NCBI RefSeq assembly: GCF_014648895.1
Contig: NZ_BMRZ01000007.1
Span: forward strand, 124,001-188,000
DNA: 64,000 nt
Direction of reading: 5' to 3'
Source: Streptomyces tanashiensis
GTDB lineage: Bacteria; Actinomycetota; Actinomycetes; Streptomycetales; Streptomycetaceae
Shown here: positions 23,788-31,511 of the stretch, in pieces
Layout of the letters: each line of letters begins with the position of its first letter
Numbering within the stretch: the first letter of the stretch is position 1
The notes under the pieces: generated by a model
What the model was told of the DNA's origin: nothing
The model's input: the letters and a program-made list of their open reading frames with translations, nothing else
Database searches by the model: none
Made by a program: the position numbers and the translations under genes

Positions 23788-24957
23788 ATGAACGCGAACG
23801 CCCTGCGCGGGGTCCTCCTGGTGACCCTCGCCTACGCCCTCGTCGGTGCCTCCTTCACCGCCAACAGCCTGCTCGGCTCCTACCCGTACGCGGGTGGACA
23901 GGCGCTCCGCTACGGCGCCGCCTGTCTGCTCCTCCTCCCGCTGCTCGGCCGCGGCGGACTCGCTCCGCTGCGGCTCCTGACCACCCGTCACTGGCTGCGG
24001 CTGGCCGCCCTGGCGGCCGTCGGCATGGTCGGCTTCAACCTCGCCGTCCTCGCCGCCGAGCGGACCGCCGAACCCGCCGTCCCCGGCGTCCTGGTCGGCT
24101 GCGCCCCGGTGGTCGTCGCCGTCCTGGTCCCGCTGACCGAGGGCCGCAGGCCCGCTCCCGCCGTGCTGTACGGGGCGCTGCTCGTCGCCGCCGGCGCCTT
24201 CACCGTGCAGGGCTGGGGGCGTACCGACCTGGCCGGGATCGGCTGGTCGGTGGCGGCCCTCGCGGGCGAGGTGGGCTTCACCGTCCTCGCCGTCCCGGTC
24301 CTCAGGGTGCTTGGGCCGAAGCTGCTCACGGCGGCCGTGTGCGGGATCGGTGCGGCCGAGGCGGCGCTCGTCGGCCTGGCCGTGGACGGCGCCGGGCTCG
24401 TGCGGATGCCGACGGCCGTGGAGGCGGGCGCCCTGGTCTGGCAGGCGGCCCTGGCCACGGTCGTCGGATTCGTCCTCTTCTACATGGGTGTCCAGCGCGT
24501 CGGTATGGAGAGGGCCACTCTCTACACCGGGGCGATCCCGATCGCCGCCGCTCTGAGCGCCGCCCTGGTCGGAGGCGCCGCCTTCGGCCTCCCGCAGGCG
24601 GCCGGCAGTCTCCTCGTGGGCGCCGGCGCCGCCCTGGGGACCGGCCTGTTCACGCGGTCGGCCCGCCAGGTCTCAGCGGCTGCCGTCCAGGATCACGCGT
24701 GCGACCAGGGCCGGGTCGTCGTTCATCGGCACATGGCCGCAGCCGGGCAGCCGGACCAGGCGCGCGGCGGGCAGGGTGTGCTTGGCGCGCACGCCCTGGC
24801 GGCGCAGCAGCAGCCGGTCGCGGGTGCCCCAGGCGACGGTGACGGGGACCGCGGGGACGTCGTCGCGGAAGAGGGCGGTCCGGCCCGCGGCCAGGGTCTG
24901 GTGGAAGCCGGCGGCCTTGCGCAGCGCGAGCGTCTCGGCGACGACGGCCTCGGGTGA
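23788..24957 (+). CDS. EamA/DMT-family transporter with an antisense C-terminal extension
   Basis: A drug/metabolite transporter with two EamA repeats, ten helices in total. Helices begin at LLVTLAYALVGASFTANSLL and end with LLVGAGAALGTGLF near residue 290, the normal family length. The frame then runs on for about 97 Gln/Gly/Ala-rich residues to 389 aa, all antisense to the convergent hydrolase. The original stop was apparently lost, or the extension is tolerated. Substrate is unknown; such proteins usually export amino acids, drugs or metabolites. Confidence 0.85.
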   Translation: MNANALRGVLLVTLAYALVGASFTANSLLGSYPYAGGQALRYGAACLLLLPLLGRGGLAPLRLLTTRHWLRLAALAAVGMVGFNLAVLAAERTAEPAVPGVLVGCAPVVVAVLVPLTEGRRPAPAVLYGALLVAAGAFTVQGWGRTDLAGIGWSVAALAGEVGFTVLAVPVLRVLGPKLLTAAVCGIGAAEAALVGLAVDGAGLVRMPTAVEAGALVWQAALATVVGFVLFYMGVQRVGMERATLYTGAIPIAAALSAALVGGAAFGLPQAAGSLLVGAGAALGTGLFTRSARQVSAAAVQDHACDQGRVVVHRHMAAAGQPDQARGGQGVLGAHALAAQQQPVAGAPGDGDGDRGDVVAEEGGPARGQGLVEAGGLAQRERLGDDGLG

Positions 24958-25503
24958 CCGGCGGCCGGGCCGCGCGTAGATGGTGCTGGTGAGCACGGTG
25001 CGCCCGGCGGCCGTACGCGAGAGGCGCTCGATCGCCGGCACGGGCAGCGACAGGGCGGCGCCGCGCATGGCGCGCAGCGTCCCGAAGGCGTACCGCCGCT
25101 CGGCCTCCGACCAGAAGCCCGCGGGGGAGAGGGCGGTGACCGAGCGCACCAGCTTCTCCCGGCCGAGCTCCAGGGCGAGCAGCCCGCCCAGGGAGTTCCC
25201 GGCGACGTGCGGACGCTCGAAGCCGACGGCCTCGCAGAAGGCGCCGAGCACGGGGACGACGGTGGACAGGTCGTAGGGGACGCCCTCCGGCAGCCCGTCG
25301 GAGGCCCCGAAGCCGGGCAGGTCGGCGGCGATCACCTCGCGCTCGGCGGCGAGAATGTCGAGGACGGGCTCCCAGGCCTGCCAGTGGTGCCCGATGCCGT
25401 GGAGCAGCAGCAGGGGTTCGCCCGCGCCCCGCCGTTCGTACGTCATGGACGTGGTGCGGGGACCCGCCGGGGTCTCGATCGTGAACGCGATCCGTGCGGG
25501 CAT
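24673..25503 (-). CDS. Alpha/beta hydrolase
   Basis: A 276-residue alpha/beta hydrolase. It has the oxyanion region LLLLHGIGHHWQAWEPVLD, DLPGFGASDG, the nucleophile elbow AGNSLGG (Ser104), an acid-loop region AWGTRDRLL and the catalytic His in GCGHVPMNDDP near the C-terminus. There is no signal peptide. ATG 25503 has GGAG 6 nt upstream. It is divergent from an ECF41-type sigma factor and may be among its targets, though I found no ECF41 promoter in front of it. Substrate is unknown. Confidence 0.9.
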   Translation of the reverse strand: MPARIAFTIETPAGPRTTSMTYERRGAGEPLLLLHGIGHHWQAWEPVLDILAAEREVIAADLPGFGASDGLPEGVPYDLSTVVPVLGAFCEAVGFERPHVAGNSLGGLLALELGREKLVRSVTALSPAGFWSEAERRYAFGTLRAMRGAALSLPVPAIERLSRTAAGRTVLTSTIYARPGRRSPEAVVAETLALRKAAGFHQTLAAGRTALFRDDVPAVPVTVAWGTRDRLLLRRQGVRAKHTLPAARLVRLPGCGHVPMNDDPALVARVILDGSR

Positions 25504-25676
25504 GCGGGCTCCTCGCTTCCTCGTGGACGGCACGCCGGTGGTGGACTCCCTCCGGAGCGCCGTCGCGGGCCCCGTCTTTAGACGACCCGTCAGTAACAAT
25601 TACCGCTCAGTAGCCAGGAGTTCAAGACGGGGGCCGGAAACTGGACAGGGCCGGTGTCGTGGGCTGGGATGGGCGG

Positions 25677-26579
25677 GTGCCCACCGACACCACCGACACC
25701 CTGACCGAACTCTTCGAGGAGCACCGTCCGATGCTCCTCGGCGTCGCCTACCGGATGCTCGGCCGCACCGCCGACGCCGAGGACGTCGTCCAGGAGGCCT
25801 GGCTGCGCTGGACCGCCGCGGACCGGGCCGCCGTCCGCGAGCCGCGCGCCTTCCTCGTACGGATCACCACGAGGCTCGCCATCGACCGGCTCCGCCAGGC
25901 GCAGGCGCGCCGCGAGTCCTACGTCGGCCCCTGGCTCCCCGAGCCCCTCGTCACCGACTTCGGCCCCGCCACCCCCGACAGCGCCGAGCGCGCGCTGCTC
26001 GCCGACTCCGTCTCCCTCGCGGTCCTCGTGGTGCTCGAATCCCTCTCCCCCCTGGAGCGGGCCGTCTTCGTGCTGCGCGAGGCCTTCGGCTTCCCGTACG
26101 GAGAGATCGCCACCGCCCTCGACCGCACCGAGGCGGCCGTGCGCCAGCTCGCCGGGCGCGCCCGGCGCCACGTCGACGAGGGCAGGCCGCGCTACGACGT
26201 CGACCCGGCCGAGCGCCGCGACCTCACCGAGCGCTTCCTCTCCGCCGCCGCCGGCGGCGATCTCGGCGAGCTCCTCGCGCTCCTCGCCCCCGACGTCCGG
26301 CTCGTCGGCGACAGCGGAGGCAAGTCCAAGGCGCCGCTGCGGATCATCGAGAGCGCCGACAAGGTCGGCCGCTTCCTCGCCGCCGTCACCCAGGGCGCGG
26401 ACGCCGCCTTCGAGGTGCGCTTCCTGGAGCTGAACGGCGCTCCCGCCGTGCTCGTCCTCGCCGACGGGAAGCCCGACTCCGTCTTCCAGGTCGAGCTGCG
26501 CGACGGACTCGTCCAGTGCGTCTACATCATCCGCAACCCCGACAAGCTCCAGGGCCTCGCCGATCCCGCCGAGGTCTGA
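25677..26579 (+). CDS. sigJ: ECF41-type RNA polymerase sigma factor (SigJ-like)
   Basis: A 300-residue ECF sigma factor. Region 2 (LFEEHRPMLLGVAYRMLGRTADAEDVVQEAWLRW) and region 4 (LSPLERAVFVLREAFGFPYGEIATALDRTEAAVRQL) are followed by a SnoaL-like C-terminal domain that regulates activity in cis. The three ECF41 linker motifs are present: WLPEP, DSGGK (usual DGGGR/K) and NPDKL. The GTG at 25677 is chosen; a GTG 18 nt upstream is possible. ECF41 genes usually neighbour a carboxymuconolactone decarboxylase, oxidoreductase or epimerase gene. Here the neighbour is a divergent alpha/beta hydrolase. No anti-sigma gene is seen. Confidence 0.92.
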   Translation: MPTDTTDTLTELFEEHRPMLLGVAYRMLGRTADAEDVVQEAWLRWTAADRAAVREPRAFLVRITTRLAIDRLRQAQARRESYVGPWLPEPLVTDFGPATPDSAERALLADSVSLAVLVVLESLSPLERAVFVLREAFGFPYGEIATALDRTEAAVRQLAGRARRHVDEGRPRYDVDPAERRDLTERFLSAAAGGDLGELLALLAPDVRLVGDSGGKSKAPLRIIESADKVGRFLAAVTQGADAAFEVRFLELNGAPAVLVLADGKPDSVFQVELRDGLVQCVYIIRNPDKLQGLADPAEV

Positions 26580-26607
26580 CCGCGATCACGCCATTCGGCT
26601 CGATCTC

Positions 26608-26641
26608 GCCCCGTCTCCCCTCCCGGGAGGCGGGGCCTTTT
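26608..26641 (+). terminator. Terminator of the sigma-factor gene
   Basis: 12-bp stem GCCCCGTCTCCC / GGGAGGCGGGGC with one non-Watson-Crick pair and a 5-nt loop, followed by CTTTT. Confidence 0.8.
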
Positions 26642-26723
26642 GCTGCGCGGGGCTCACAAGGGCGCGAACGTCCTGTGAACGATCTAGGTCAGAGGGTCAC
26701 ATTCAGGGGCGTTCGACGGAGGA

Positions 26724-26737
26724 TTGGTCTTGACCAA
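26724..26737. promoter_or_regulatory. HutC/DasR-like operator TTGGTC-TT-GACCAA
   Basis: A perfect 6-bp inverted repeat overlapping the -35 box of the gntR promoter. It fits the HutC-subfamily operator form and matches 11 of 12 core positions of the DasR dre consensus TGGTCTAGACCA. Confidence 0.6.
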
Positions 26738-26758
26738 GGGGGTGGCTCGCCTTATGGT
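26730..26758 (+). promoter_or_regulatory. Sigma70/HrdB-type promoter of the gntR gene
   Basis: TTGACC (26730-26735), 17 bp, TATGGT (26753-26758). This is the best vegetative promoter in the window. It predicts a leader of about 75 nt with a GGAGG site before GTG 26839. Confidence 0.7.
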
Positions 26759-26838
26759 CGCAGAGTTAGTGCAGGAACCTTTAATAAACAAGGGCGCGGA
26801 AAAACGCCGCGGGACACGGCGAATTGCGGAGGATCAGG

Positions 26839-27579
26839 GTGGGGACCACGCAGCTGGCATCGGTACCGGAGCCGAAGTACCAGCACCTCAAGACAGTCAT
26901 CGGCGAAGCGCTCGACTCGGACTTCGCCGTCGGGGAGATCCTGCCCAACGAGCGCGAGCTCGCGGCGCGCTTCGGCGTCGCCCGTGCCACGCTCCGCCAG
27001 GCCCTGGAGCAGCTGGAGCTGGAAGGGCGCCTGCAGCGCCGCCGCGGCGTCGGCACCACGGTCGCCCCGCCGCGCGTCGGCGTCGACGTCTCCACCACCC
27101 AGCACGCCTGGCCCGGTGTCGGCGACGACGCCTGGCAGCCCCAGGACTCCGCGGCCGACGTGGCCCCGGCCGCCGTCGCGCGCGTCCTGGAGACCGGCAC
27201 CGACGAGCAGGTGCACGTCGTGCGCCGCCTCCGGATCAGCCAGGGCCAGCCGGTCGCGGCCGAGCTGCTCTACGTGCCGGCCGGATCCGTCCCGGGCCTC
27301 AGCGCCATCGACGCGCCCGCCGGCCCCGCCCGCGCCCGCGCCGTCCTCCGTGAACTCCAGCACCTCGTCCTCGACGGGCAGGACCGCTCCGTGGAGCTCG
27401 GCTCCGCCCGCGCCGACGACGCCAAGGAGCTCGACCGGCTGCCGGGCGCGCCCGTCCTCGTCGTGACGACCCGCTACCTCTCCGCCGGGCGCACCGCCGC
27501 CGTCTCCGTGGCCACCTACCGCGCCGACACCTGCCGCCTCACCTTCGGCGACTCCGTCGACCTGGTCATGGCCTCGTAG
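26839..27579 (+). CDS. GntR-family (HutC/UTRA) transcriptional regulator
   Basis: A 246-residue regulator with an N-terminal GntR winged HTH (VPEPKYQHLKTVIGEALDSDFAVGEILPNERELAARFGVARATLRQALEQLELEGRL) and a C-terminal UTRA effector domain containing EQVHVVRRLRISQGQPVAAELLYVP. GTG 26839 has GGAGG 6 nt upstream. The inverted repeat on its own -35 box suggests autorepression. UTRA regulators sense sugars, sugar phosphates, histidine products or fatty acids. A ROK-family regulator converges on it, so sugar metabolism is plausible. It is not DasR itself by sequence. Confidence 0.9.
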   Translation: MGTTQLASVPEPKYQHLKTVIGEALDSDFAVGEILPNERELAARFGVARATLRQALEQLELEGRLQRRRGVGTTVAPPRVGVDVSTTQHAWPGVGDDAWQPQDSAADVAPAAVARVLETGTDEQVHVVRRLRISQGQPVAAELLYVPAGSVPGLSAIDAPAGPARARAVLRELQHLVLDGQDRSVELGSARADDAKELDRLPGAPVLVVTTRYLSAGRTAAVSVATYRADTCRLTFGDSVDLVMAS

Positions 27580-27608
27580 GACGCGGTCCACCCACCGCCG
27601 ACAGACGC

Positions 27609-27644
27609 CGGCCCGTCGCCAGGAGTACTCCTAGCGGCGGGCCG
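27609..27644. terminator. Bidirectional terminator between gntR and rok
   Basis: CGGCCCG ... CGGGCCG outer arms enclosing the perfect palindrome AGGAGTACTCCT. It overlaps the ROK stop codon and serves both convergent genes. Confidence 0.65.
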
Positions 27645-28788
27645 TCACCGTGCCGTCGACGGCGAAGAGCTGCTCCTCGACATGGTCGAGGGCCAGCCGC
27701 AGGGCGCCCGTGCCCACCGCGGCCTCGCCGAGCAGGGACAGCACCACCCGGGGCGGCCGCAGACAGAACCGCGCCAGCTCCTCGCGCAGCGGCTGGAGCA
27801 CCCCGTCGAGGCCGGCCGCCCAGCCGCCGACCACCACCAGCTCGGGGTCGATGGCGAGCACCAGGGCCGCCACGTCGTGCACGAGGCGCTGGATGAACCG
27901 CTCCACCGCGGCCTCCGCGCGCGCGTCGCCCTTGCGGGCCAGCGCGAAGACCTCGGCGACCGCCTGCTCGTCCAGCGGGTGCAGCGGCTCGTCCGTGGTC
28001 GAGAGGAGATGCTCGGGGGTGACGCCCCGGCCCAGCAGGTGCAGGGCGCCGATCTCCCCGGCCGCCCCGCCGAAGCCGCGGTGCAGCCGGCCGCCGATCA
28101 GCGACCCGGCACCGGGGCTGAGGCCTGCGAGGACGAAGACGATGTCGTCGGAGTCGGTCGCGGCACCCTTCCAGTGCTCGGCGACGGCCGCCGCGTTGGC
28201 GTCGTTCTCCACGATCACCGGGCAGCGGAAGGAGCGCCTCAGGCGCTCGCCGAGCGCCAGGCCCGTCCAGCCGGGCAGCGCCGTACCGAGACGCACCGTG
28301 CCGTCGGCCTCCACGATGCCGGGCGTGCCGACGCCGACGGCCCGCAGATTGGACCGGGCGACGCCGGCCCTGCGCAGCACGTCGGCCACGACCGTACGCA
28401 CCCGGTCCAGGCGCTCGTCCTCGGGCGCCGTCTCCGACACCTCGCGGGACCCGGCGCCGATGATGCGCCCGTCCAGACCGGACAGCAGGGCCGCCACACG
28501 GTGCGGACCGATCTCGATGCCCAGCAGATGGCCGGCCTCGGCGCGGAAACGGAACCTCCGTGCCGGACGTCCCTGCCGCCGTGCCTCACCCTCCTCGGGC
28601 GCCGCCTCGACGACGAGACCGCCCTCCATCAGGCCCTCGACGACCCCCTCGACCGTGGGCCGCGACAGGCCCGTGATCCGGGTCAGATCCGTGAGCGTGG
28701 GCGCGTCGGCGCCCCGCAGCGCATGGAGTACCACTGCGGAGTTGATCCGCCGCAGCAGAGACGGATCCCCGCCGGTCAGCCGCCCCAC
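27631..28788 (-). CDS. ROK-family transcriptional regulator
   Basis: A 385-residue NagC/XylR-type ROK protein. The N-terminal HTH (LLRRINSAVVLHALRG...TLTDLTRITGLSRPTVEGVVEGL) is followed by the sugar-kinase-like ROK domain: LLGIEIGPHRVAALLSGLDG, VGVGTPGIVEADGTV, VENDANAAAVAEHW. The usual CxCGxxGCxE zinc motif is absent; the equivalent stretch HLLGRGVTPEHLL has none of those cysteines, so this protein probably lacks the metal site. The GTG start has GGAGG 7 nt upstream. It likely senses a sugar and acts as a repressor. Confidence 0.88.
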   Translation of the reverse strand: MGRLTGGDPSLLRRINSAVVLHALRGADAPTLTDLTRITGLSRPTVEGVVEGLMEGGLVVEAAPEEGEARRQGRPARRFRFRAEAGHLLGIEIGPHRVAALLSGLDGRIIGAGSREVSETAPEDERLDRVRTVVADVLRRAGVARSNLRAVGVGTPGIVEADGTVRLGTALPGWTGLALGERLRRSFRCPVIVENDANAAAVAEHWKGAATDSDDIVFVLAGLSPGAGSLIGGRLHRGFGGAAGEIGALHLLGRGVTPEHLLSTTDEPLHPLDEQAVAEVFALARKGDARAEAAVERFIQRLVHDVAALVLAIDPELVVVGGWAAGLDGVLQPLREELARFCLRPPRVVLSLLGEAAVGTGALRLALDHVEEQLFAVDGTVTARR

Positions 28789-28943
28789 AGTAAGTCCTCC
28801 CAGCTCGTGCGCCTCTCCGGCGGATGGTACTCAATGGGCCCGGTCGCGGCGAGTGCCGCCCCCGGCACGCACCGGATCCGGCGCCCCCGCACCCGGACCG
28901 CGCACCGCTCCCGGGGTCCGGCCCGTTCCTGACGCCACGCCAA

Positions 28944-28966
28944 CTGTCAGTGGTGGGGGCTTTACT
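28944..28966 (+). promoter_or_regulatory. RecA-NDp / PafBC-like promoter of the 138-aa gene
   Basis: CTGTCAGTG (28944-28952), 8 nt, TTTACT (28961-28966), then 6 nt to the ATG. The -35 part matches 8 of 9 consensus positions; the -10 deviates (TTTACT rather than TANNNT). Confidence 0.55.
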
Positions 28967-28972
28967 GGAGCC

Positions 28973-29389
28973 ATGACCACGGCAGATCATCTGGCGGCGA
29001 TCGACTTACTCAGGGCCCGGGGATTCGACGGCGGCCAGGACCACCACCTGGCGGAGCTCGCGACCAGCGAGGACTTCTGGGAGGACGACGGCACGCGGCG
29101 CCCGGTCGTCGAGGACCAGTACGAAGCGGAACGGGACGGGCTCGGCGCCCTGCTCACCGCGCGCTGGGGTGAGCCCCGGGAGGTCGACCTGTGGCCCGTC
29201 CTGGAGCGGAGCATGGAGGGCGAGCCGATACCCGAGCCCTGGTCCACCCTCAGCTGCCACACCCCCGACCTGCGCCTGTGGCGGGCCGACGGACTCTGGA
29301 TCGGCCTCGGCGTCTCCCAGTGGGACAAGGAACTGCCGTTCCAGCTCCTCGCCGTACTCACCACCGTCGACCCGCCGACGGAGGTGTGA
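28973..29389 (+). CDS. Conserved small acidic protein of unknown function
   Basis: A 138-residue soluble, acidic protein (MTTADHLAAIDLLRARGFDGG...) with Trp-rich blocks PWSTLSCHTPDLRLWRADGLW and WDKELPFQLLAVLTTV. I recognise no domain. It looks like a genuine gene: GC-biased third positions, a ribosome site GGAG close to the ATG, and a promoter resembling damage-induced ones. It converges on mug, a DNA repair gene, so a link with the damage response is conceivable but unproven. Confidence 0.75.
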   Translation: MTTADHLAAIDLLRARGFDGGQDHHLAELATSEDFWEDDGTRRPVVEDQYEAERDGLGALLTARWGEPREVDLWPVLERSMEGEPIPEPWSTLSCHTPDLRLWRADGLWIGLGVSQWDKELPFQLLAVLTTVDPPTEV

Positions 29390-29401
29390 GCCGCCGCCCG
29401 C

Positions 29402-29974
29402 TCAGGCGTCGTGGGCGTCCGGGACCCCGGCGGCCTCCCGGAGGCGGGCGTACTCCTCGGCCATCGTCGCCGCCGTCCAGTGCGCGTTGAGGCCGCTCGG
29501 GTTGGGCAGCGCCCAGACCCGGGTGGATCCGATCATGCGCTCCTGCGGCCCGATCGCGGCCTTCGGCTCGCCGAAGGCCGTGCGGTACGCGGTGACGCCA
29601 ACGACCGCGAGCCAGCGTGGCGCCAGCCGCTCCACCTTCCCGACGAGGATCCGGCCGCCCTCCCGGTACTCCTCGGCCGTCAGCTCGTCGGCCCGCGCGG
29701 TCGCCCGTGCCACCACGTTCGTGATCCCGAGCCCGTACGACAGGAGCTCGTCCTGCTCGTCCGGGCGCAGCTGCCTCGGGGTGAACCCGGACAGGTGCAG
29801 CACCGGCCAGAAGCGGTTGCCCGGCCGGGCGAAGTGGTGGCCCGTCGCCGCCGTCATGAGACCCGGGTTGATCCCGCAGAACAGCACGGAAAGGCCGCCC
29901 GCGGCCACGTCGGGAACGACGCGGTCGCGGGCGGCCTCCAGCTGCTCCTTGGTGAACCGGGGAGTCCCGGTCAG
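29402..29974 (-). CDS. mug: G/U mismatch-specific DNA glycosylase (Mug)
   Basis: A mismatch uracil/thymine glycosylase that removes U or T opposite G. It has the active-site motif FCGINPGLMTAATGHHFARPGNRFWP (Mug family GINPG) and the C-terminal ALPNPSGLNAHW. The conserved N-terminus (TPRFTKEQLEAARDRVVPDV) has no ATG, GTG or TTG in front. The only start that includes it is a CTG at 29974 overlapping the purB stop (CTGA). A GTG at 29908 would remove about 22 conserved residues. Translational coupling to purB is likely. Length about 190 aa from CTG. Confidence 0.88.
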   Translation of the reverse strand: MTGTPRFTKEQLEAARDRVVPDVAAGGLSVLFCGINPGLMTAATGHHFARPGNRFWPVLHLSGFTPRQLRPDEQDELLSYGLGITNVVARATARADELTAEEYREGGRILVGKVERLAPRWLAVVGVTAYRTAFGEPKAAIGPQERMIGSTRVWALPNPSGLNAHWTAATMAEEYARLREAAGVPDAHDA

Positions 29975-31413
29975 AGGATCGCGCCGGGGGTGTAGGCGGC
30001 GGCCTCCGGGTGCTGCTTGAGGATCTCCTCGATGCGGGAGACCACGGACGCGACCTGGTCGGCGGCGGCGCCCGTGAAGGACAGCTTGTCCGCCATCAGC
30101 TCGTCGAGCTGCGCCCGGTCCAGCGGGATCCGCTCGTCCGCGGCCAGCTTGTCGAGGAGCTCGTTCTGCACGGTGCCCTGCTCGCGCATGGCGAGGGCGG
30201 AGGCGACGGCGTTCTCCTTGATGGCCTCGTGGGCGACCTCGCGGCCGACGCCGGCGCGGACGGCACCCATGAGGACCTTGGTGGTCGCCAGGAAGGGCAG
30301 GTAGCGGTCGAGCTCGCGGGCGACGACGGCCGGGAAGGCGCCGAACTCGTCGAGCACGGTGAGGAAGGTCTCCAGGAGGCCGTCCAGCGCGAAGAAGGCG
30401 TCCGGCAGCGCGACCCGGCGGACCACGGAGCAGGACACGTCGCCCTCGTTCCACTGGTCGCCCGCCAGCTCGCCGGTCATCGAGGCGTAGCCGCGCAGGA
30501 TGACCATGAGGCCGTTCACGCGCTCGCAGGAGCGGGTGTTCATCTTGTGCGGCATCGCCGAGGAGCCGACCTGGCCGGGCTTGAAGCCCTCGGTGACCAG
30601 CTCGTGGCCCGCCATCAGACGGATCGTCTTGGCGATCGAGGAGGGCGCGGCGGCCAGCTGCACCAGCGAGGTGACCACGTCGTAGTCGAGCGAGCGCGGG
30701 TAGACCTGGCCGACCGAGGTGAAGGCGTGCGCGAAGCCGAGGTGACCGGCGATCCGCTGCTCGAGCTCGGCGAGCTTGCCGGCGTCGCCGCCGAGCAGGT
30801 CCAGCATGTCCTGCGCGGTGCCGACCGGGCCCTTGATGCCGCGCAGCGGGTAGCGGCCGAGCAGCTCCTCCAGGCGGGCGTACGCCACGAGCAGCTCGTC
30901 CGCCGCCGTCGCGAAACGCTTGCCGAGGGTGGTCGCCTGGGCCGCCACGTTGTGCGAGCGGCCGGCCATGACCAGCTCCGCGTACTCGGCGGAGAGCTTG
31001 CCGAGGCGGGCGAGGACGGCGACCGTACGGTCCCGCATGAGCTCCAGGGAGAGCCGGATCTGCAGCTGCTCGACGTTCTCGGTGAGGTCGCGCGAGGTCA
31101 TGCCCTTGTGGACGTGCTCGTGGCCGGCGAGGGCGTTGAACTCCTCGATCCGGGCCTTCACGTCGTGCCGGGTGACCTTCTCGCGCTCGGCGATGGAACC
31201 GAGGTCGACCTGGTCGAGAACGCGCTCGTAGTCGGCGAGGGCGGCGTCCGGAACCTCGATCCCGAGGTCCTTCTGCGCACGCAGCACGGCGAGCCACAGC
31301 TGACGCTCCAGCTTCACCTTCTGCTCGGGGGACCAGAGGACGGCGAGCTCCGCGGAGGCGTAGCGGCCGGCCAGAACGTTGGGGATGCGGGGCTTCGCAG
31401 TCACAGCAGTCAC
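29971..31413 (-). CDS. purB: Adenylosuccinate lyase
   Basis: A 480-residue fumarase/aspartase-superfamily lyase that performs two steps of purine synthesis, SAICAR to AICAR and adenylosuccinate to AMP. It has the signature SSAMPHKMNTRSCERV, HKGMTSRDLTENVEQLQ and GRSHNVAAQATTLGKRF. The GTG at 31413 (VTAVTAKPRIPNVLAGRY) is supported by a TAAACT box 8 nt upstream; a second GTG lies 9 nt further in. It is the first gene of a two-gene unit with mug. Confidence 0.95.
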   Translation of the reverse strand: MTAVTAKPRIPNVLAGRYASAELAVLWSPEQKVKLERQLWLAVLRAQKDLGIEVPDAALADYERVLDQVDLGSIAEREKVTRHDVKARIEEFNALAGHEHVHKGMTSRDLTENVEQLQIRLSLELMRDRTVAVLARLGKLSAEYAELVMAGRSHNVAAQATTLGKRFATAADELLVAYARLEELLGRYPLRGIKGPVGTAQDMLDLLGGDAGKLAELEQRIAGHLGFAHAFTSVGQVYPRSLDYDVVTSLVQLAAAPSSIAKTIRLMAGHELVTEGFKPGQVGSSAMPHKMNTRSCERVNGLMVILRGYASMTGELAGDQWNEGDVSCSVVRRVALPDAFFALDGLLETFLTVLDEFGAFPAVVARELDRYLPFLATTKVLMGAVRAGVGREVAHEAIKENAVASALAMREQGTVQNELLDKLAADERIPLDRAQLDELMADKLSFTGAAADQVASVVSRIEEILKQHPEAAAYTPGAIL

Positions 31414-31421
31414 GTGGACAG

Positions 31422-31427
31422 AGTTTA
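31422..31427 (-). promoter_or_regulatory. -10 box for leaderless purB mRNA
   Basis: Minus-strand TAAACT, 8 nt, GTG 31413. No ribosome site is present. Confidence 0.45.
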
Positions 31428-31511
31428 CTGGTGGTTTCTGCAGGCCAGCGCCACGGTCCCGTGTGGAGCTTGCTACGAGACGCAGGTCACGCGCGCGCGT
31501 GGACGCCGCGG

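Noticed and set aside
26724..26737. Naming the adjacent GntR protein DasR because of the dre-like site
   Set aside because: Its N-terminus and effector-domain sequence differ clearly from the DasR sequence I remember; only the operator is similar.
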